From JBJXHB01 sp046160725 (GTDB taxonomy: Bacteria; Pseudomonadota; Gammaproteobacteria; Burkholderiales; Burkholderiaceae_C): 7,836 nt of DNA. Both the position numbers and the translations under genes were made by a program. The stretch covers positions 1-7,836 of the forward strand of contig JBJXHB010000366.1 of the NCBI GenBank assembly GCA_046160725.1. Direction: 5' to 3'. The notes below the pieces were generated by a model, which saw only the letters and a program-made list of their open reading frames with translations, did no database searches and was not told the DNA's origin. Numbering within the stretch: position 1 is the stretch's first letter; the number at the start of each line of letters is the position of its first letter. Below are positions 5,047 to 7,836 of this stretch, piece by piece.

Positions 5047-6918
5047 GTGCCCCTGACGCCGCCTTCTGCCGATCGGGTGCTGGCCCTAGCGCAGCGGGCG
5101 CTGCTTGACCATGCCCTGCGCAACGACCCGGCCCATGCGCTGACGCTGCTGGCCGCCGCGCTGTCCGAGGCCCTGGGCTGCGACTGCGAGATCATGGCGG
5201 TCACGCCTGCGGGGGCGCCCGCCTGGCAGGTGACCCAGCGGGCCGCCGGCCCTATGCAGGCCGACACCGCGCCGCTGGTGCTGCCGCTGGCCAGGCTCGG
5301 GCGCGCGGCGGGATTGTTGTCCCTGTCGCTGCCGGCGCCGCACGACGCCAGGACCTGGGCCGATGCCCTGACACCGGTGATCGATGCCGCGGCCACCCTG
5401 CTGCTGGTGCGGGCGCAGCCGGCCGGCGAGGGCGGCGCCTACACCGCCCTGGTGCGCGCGGCGCTGCAGGGTGCGGACACCTTCGTCTGGGAGTGGGACA
5501 TCGACAGCGACGTGCTGGGCGACATCGACGAGGGCTTCCGGCTGCTGGGCTACCGCCGCGGCGAACTCGGCCACCTGCAGGGCGACTGGAACGCGCTGAT
5601 CCATCCCGACGACCGCGCCGCCAACCACGAGGCCTACCTGCGCCATGCCGCCGGCGAGGTGCCGATCTACGAGCATGCCTACCGCGTGCGCCACCGCGAC
5701 GGGCACTGGCTGTGGATGCTGGAGCGCGGCTCCATCGTCGAGCGCCATGCCGATGGGCGGCCGCGCCGCATGATGGGCACGCAGACCGACATCACCGGGC
5801 AGCGGCGCGCCGAGGACGCCGCCGACGCCGCGACGCTGCGCCTGCTCAAGCTGTCAAGCCACACGCCGGGCTGGCTGTTCCAGTTCCAGCGCTGGCCCGA
5901 CGGCCGCGAGCGCTATCCCTACATCAGCGACCATGCGGCGCAGATCGGCCTGGACGTGGCGGCCCTGTCGCGCTTCGGCGGGTCGACCTACTGGAACGTG
6001 CTGCCCGAGGACCGCGCACAGGTGCTGCGCGAGGTCAATGCCTCTGATGCAGCGCAACGGCCCTGGCGCATGGACTTCCGGCTGATGACGCCGGCCGGCC
6101 CGCGCTGGATGCGCAGCGAGGCCACGCCGCAACGGGAGGACGACGGCTCCACGCTGTGGCACGGCTACATGCACGACATCACCGAGGAGCGCGAGCTGGA
6201 ACGCGTACGGCGCGACAAGCTGCAGGCCGAGGCGTCCAGCCGCGCCAAGAGCGACTTCCTGTCGCGCGTCAGCCATGAACTGCGCACGCCGCTGAATGCG
6301 ATCCTCGGCTTTGCGCAGCTGCTGCAGCTGGGTGGCACGCTGGGCGACCAGGCGCTGCGTCAGGTCGGCCTGATCCGCGAGGCCGGCGACCACCTGCTGG
6401 CCATGATCGGCGACCTGCTGGACCTGACCGCCATCGAGTCCGGCCGGCTGCCGCTTGCGCTGGAGCCGGTGCCGCTGGCGCCACTGGCCGATGAATGCCT
6501 GGCGCTGGTGCAGCAACAGGGTGCGGCCCTCGGGCTGACCATGGAGCTGGATGCCGACCCGGCCGCGGTGGTGCGCGCCGACCGGCGGCGGCTCAAGCAG
6601 GTGCTGCTGAACCTGCTGAGCAACGCGATCAAGTACAACCGTCACGGCGGTTTCGTGCGTCTGCGCGCGGCGGTGGCGGGCCACGACGCGACGCTGGATG
6701 TGGAAGACGGCGGCGGGGGCCTGACCGAGGACCAGCAGCGCGAGCTGTTCCAGCCCTTCAACCGTCTGGGCCAGGCCCATGGGCCGGTGGCCGGCACCGG
6801 CATCGGCCTGGCGCTGTCGCGCTCGCTGGTGGTGGTGATGGACGGTCGCATCGAGGTGCACAGCCGGCCCGGTGTCGGCAGCCGCTTCCGGGTGGTCCTG
6901 CCGCGCGCCGAAAGCTGA
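5047..6918 (+). CDS. Soluble PAS-domain sensor histidine kinase
   Basis: This 623-residue kinase has no transmembrane helix or signal peptide, so it should sense a cytoplasmic cue. Residues 1-125 look like a degenerate GAF domain. Two PAS_3-type domains follow: about 143-252 (VWEWDIDSD, then WNALIHPDDR, then MGTQTDITGQ) and about 268-380 (GWLFQFQRWPDG, then LPEDRAQV, then GYMHDITEER). A coiled linker leads to the H-box DFLSRVSHELRTPLNAILG, with phospho-acceptor H410. The ATPase domain has an N-box LLNLLSNAIKYN (N526), a G1 box EDGGGGL (553-559), an F-box LFQPFNRLG and a G2 box GTGIGLALS (583-591). All key residues are present. No receiver domain is fused and no response regulator is adjacent, so it is an orphan and its partner is unknown. 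The GTG at 5047, 25 bases after the zf-CHCC gene, has no Shine-Dalgarno sequence; GTG at 5077 is another option. Confidence 0.92.
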   Translation: MPLTPPSADRVLALAQRALLDHALRNDPAHALTLLAAALSEALGCDCEIMAVTPAGAPAWQVTQRAAGPMQADTAPLVLPLARLGRAAGLLSLSLPAPHDARTWADALTPVIDAAATLLLVRAQPAGEGGAYTALVRAALQGADTFVWEWDIDSDVLGDIDEGFRLLGYRRGELGHLQGDWNALIHPDDRAANHEAYLRHAAGEVPIYEHAYRVRHRDGHWLWMLERGSIVERHADGRPRRMMGTQTDITGQRRAEDAADAATLRLLKLSSHTPGWLFQFQRWPDGRERYPYISDHAAQIGLDVAALSRFGGSTYWNVLPEDRAQVLREVNASDAAQRPWRMDFRLMTPAGPRWMRSEATPQREDDGSTLWHGYMHDITEERELERVRRDKLQAEASSRAKSDFLSRVSHELRTPLNAILGFAQLLQLGGTLGDQALRQVGLIREAGDHLLAMIGDLLDLTAIESGRLPLALEPVPLAPLADECLALVQQQGAALGLTMELDADPAAVVRADRRRLKQVLLNLLSNAIKYNRHGGFVRLRAAVAGHDATLDVEDGGGGLTEDQQRELFQPFNRLGQAHGPVAGTGIGLALSRSLVVVMDGRIEVHSRPGVGSRFRVVLPRAES

Positions 6919-6933
6919 TGCCGGCGCGCGCTT

Positions 6934-6991
6934 GGCAGGCCGGCAGGCCACGCAGCAGGCCGCTTCCTACAATCCGGCGCCCAGCCTGCCG
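6934..6991. repeat. Tandem GGCAGGCC and an inverted repeat around the purU promoter region
   Basis: GGCAGGCC occurs twice in tandem (6934-6941 and 6942-6949), and its last seven bases recur at 6955-6961. In addition CGGCAGGC (6941-6948) is the exact reverse complement of GCCTGCCG (6984-6991), an eight-base inverted repeat with 35 bases between the arms that encloses the TACAAT box. It could be an operator or part of the end of the kinase transcript. There is no T-run, so it is not a standard terminator. Confidence 0.3.
6968..6973 (+). promoter_or_regulatory. Candidate -10 box of purU
   Basis: TACAAT followed by C matches five of six bases of TATAAT. Transcription would begin near 6980, about 21 bases before the TTG start of purU. 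The best -35 match, TTGGCA at 6932-6937, is 30 bases away, too far for a standard pair, and nothing convincing lies at 16-18 bases. Confidence 0.4.
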
Positions 6992-7000
6992 CGCAAACCC

Positions 7001-7836
7001 TTGAAAGACCACGAGTTCGTCCTGACGCTGTCCTGCCCGGACACCACCGGCATCGTCCATGCGGTATCGGGCCTGCTGTTCCAGGCCGGCTGCAACATCC
7101 TGGACTCCCAGCAGTTCGGTGACCTGGACGGTGACGATGCCACCGGACGCTTCTTCATGCGGGTGCACTTCCGGGCCCCGGCGCATCTGGCCGATGCCGC
7201 GGCGCTGCACAACCTGTTCGGCCATGTGCGCCACCAGTACCGCATGGACGCGGCCATCCGCGCCCTGGCGCAGCGGCCCCGGCTGCTGATCCTGGTCAGC
7301 CAGCACGGCCACTGCCTGAACGACCTGCTGTTCCGCTGGAGCAGCGGCCAGCTGCCGGTGGACGTGCCCGCGGTGGCCTCCAACCACGACCGCTTCGCCG
7401 GGCTGGTCGGCGGCCACGGCGTGGCCTTCCACCACCTGCCGCTGGCCCCGGGCGCCAGCGCCGACGCCAAGGCAGCCCAGGAGGCCGCCCTGCTGGCGCT
7501 GGTCGAGCGCGAGCGCATCGACCTGGTGGTGCTGGCGCGCTACATGCAGATCCTGAGCGCGCCGCTGTGCGCCGCGCTGGCTGGCCGCGCCATCAACATC
7601 CACCACAGCTTCCTGCCCAGCTTCAAGGGCGCGCGGCCCTATGCCCAGGCCCATGCGCGCGGCGTCAAGCTGATCGGCACCACGGCGCACTACGTCACCG
7701 CCGACCTGGACGAGGGCCCGATCATCGAGCAGGACGTCGTCCGCGTCTCGCATCGGGACACCCGAGGCGACCTCGTCCGGCTGGGCCAGGAGGTGGAGCG
7801 CTCGGTGCTCGCTCGCGCCGTTCGCTGGCACATCGA
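7001..7836 (+). CDS. purU: Formyltetrahydrofolate deformylase PurU (3' end cut by window)
   Basis: The enzyme hydrolyses 10-formyltetrahydrofolate to tetrahydrofolate and formate, balancing one-carbon pools and feeding formate to PurT-type purine synthesis. An N-terminal ACT domain (about 5-85: EFVLTLSCPDTTGIVHAVSG, then DSQQFGD, then GRFFMRVHF) precedes a formyltransferase-fold domain (about 93-278). The latter contains SNHD (127-130), VLARYMQIL (177-185), INIHHSFLPSFKGARPY (198-214) and ADLDEGPII (234-242). The catalytic residues expected from PurN/PurU are present: N199, H201 and D237. The frame runs 278 full codons to the window edge; family length is about 280-290, so only the last few residues are missing. 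The start is taken as TTG at 7001 because homology begins immediately. No in-frame ATG or GTG lies between the end of the kinase gene and this point, and no Shine-Dalgarno sequence is clear. Confidence 0.93.
   Translation, partial: MKDHEFVLTLSCPDTTGIVHAVSGLLFQAGCNILDSQQFGDLDGDDATGRFFMRVHFRAPAHLADAAALHNLFGHVRHQYRMDAAIRALAQRPRLLILVSQHGHCLNDLLFRWSSGQLPVDVPAVASNHDRFAGLVGGHGVAFHHLPLAPGASADAKAAQEAALLALVERERIDLVVLARYMQILSAPLCAALAGRAINIHHSFLPSFKGARPYAQAHARGVKLIGTTAHYVTADLDEGPIIEQDVVRVSHRDTRGDLVRLGQEVERSVLARAVRWHI

Noticed and set aside
5047..6918. The kinase as PrsK, the PEP-CTERM system histidine kinase
   Set aside because: PrsK has an N-terminal block of membrane helices and is usually beside prsR and exosortase genes. 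This protein is soluble, has two PAS domains and lacks those neighbours.

Overview
The window is very GC-rich DNA with strongly G/C-ending codons. Its gene content suggests a betaproteobacterium, probably of the order Burkholderiales and perhaps near Rubrivivax, Leptothrix or Ideonella. The pointers are a PEP-CTERM/exosortase-sorted envelope protein, an ilvE gene directly followed by a small zf-CHCC protein, and the style of ArfB and RadA. The placement is inferred from general knowledge of these families. No ribosomal RNA or other phylogenetic marker is present.

Positions 1-238 hold no firm gene, only a possible 36-codon gene end in forward frame 2 (2-112). Positions 239-2957 form a forward block: arfB (rescue of stalled ribosomes), radA (recombination and repair ATPase), an ABM-fold monooxygenase-like protein, and a small two-helix membrane protein that overlaps it by 4 bases. 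A hairpin at 2957-2980 sits between this block and a reverse-strand gene at 3028-3627. That gene encodes an exported PEP-CTERM protein with a signal peptide and a C-terminal sorting signal. The 250-base gap at 3628-3877 is a divergent regulatory region with several dyad symmetries.

The forward strand continues with ilvE (branched-chain aminotransferase, 3878-4801) and a 71-residue zinc-ribbon protein (4806-5021) that looks translationally coupled to it. Next is a soluble GAF-like/PAS/PAS histidine kinase with no response regulator in view (5047-6918). The last gene is purU (formyltetrahydrofolate deformylase, 7001-7836), cut by the window edge only a few codons before its expected end and apparently starting with TTG.

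Most genes are housekeeping and functionally unrelated: translation rescue, repair, amino-acid synthesis and one-carbon/purine metabolism. I found no CRISPR array, insertion sequence, tRNA, rRNA or obvious defence system. The features most worth a second look are a repeated ACAATC-type motif placed so that arfB and radA would be transcribed without a leader, the dyad-rich divergent region before the PEP-CTERM gene, the orphan sensor kinase, and the TTG start of purU.
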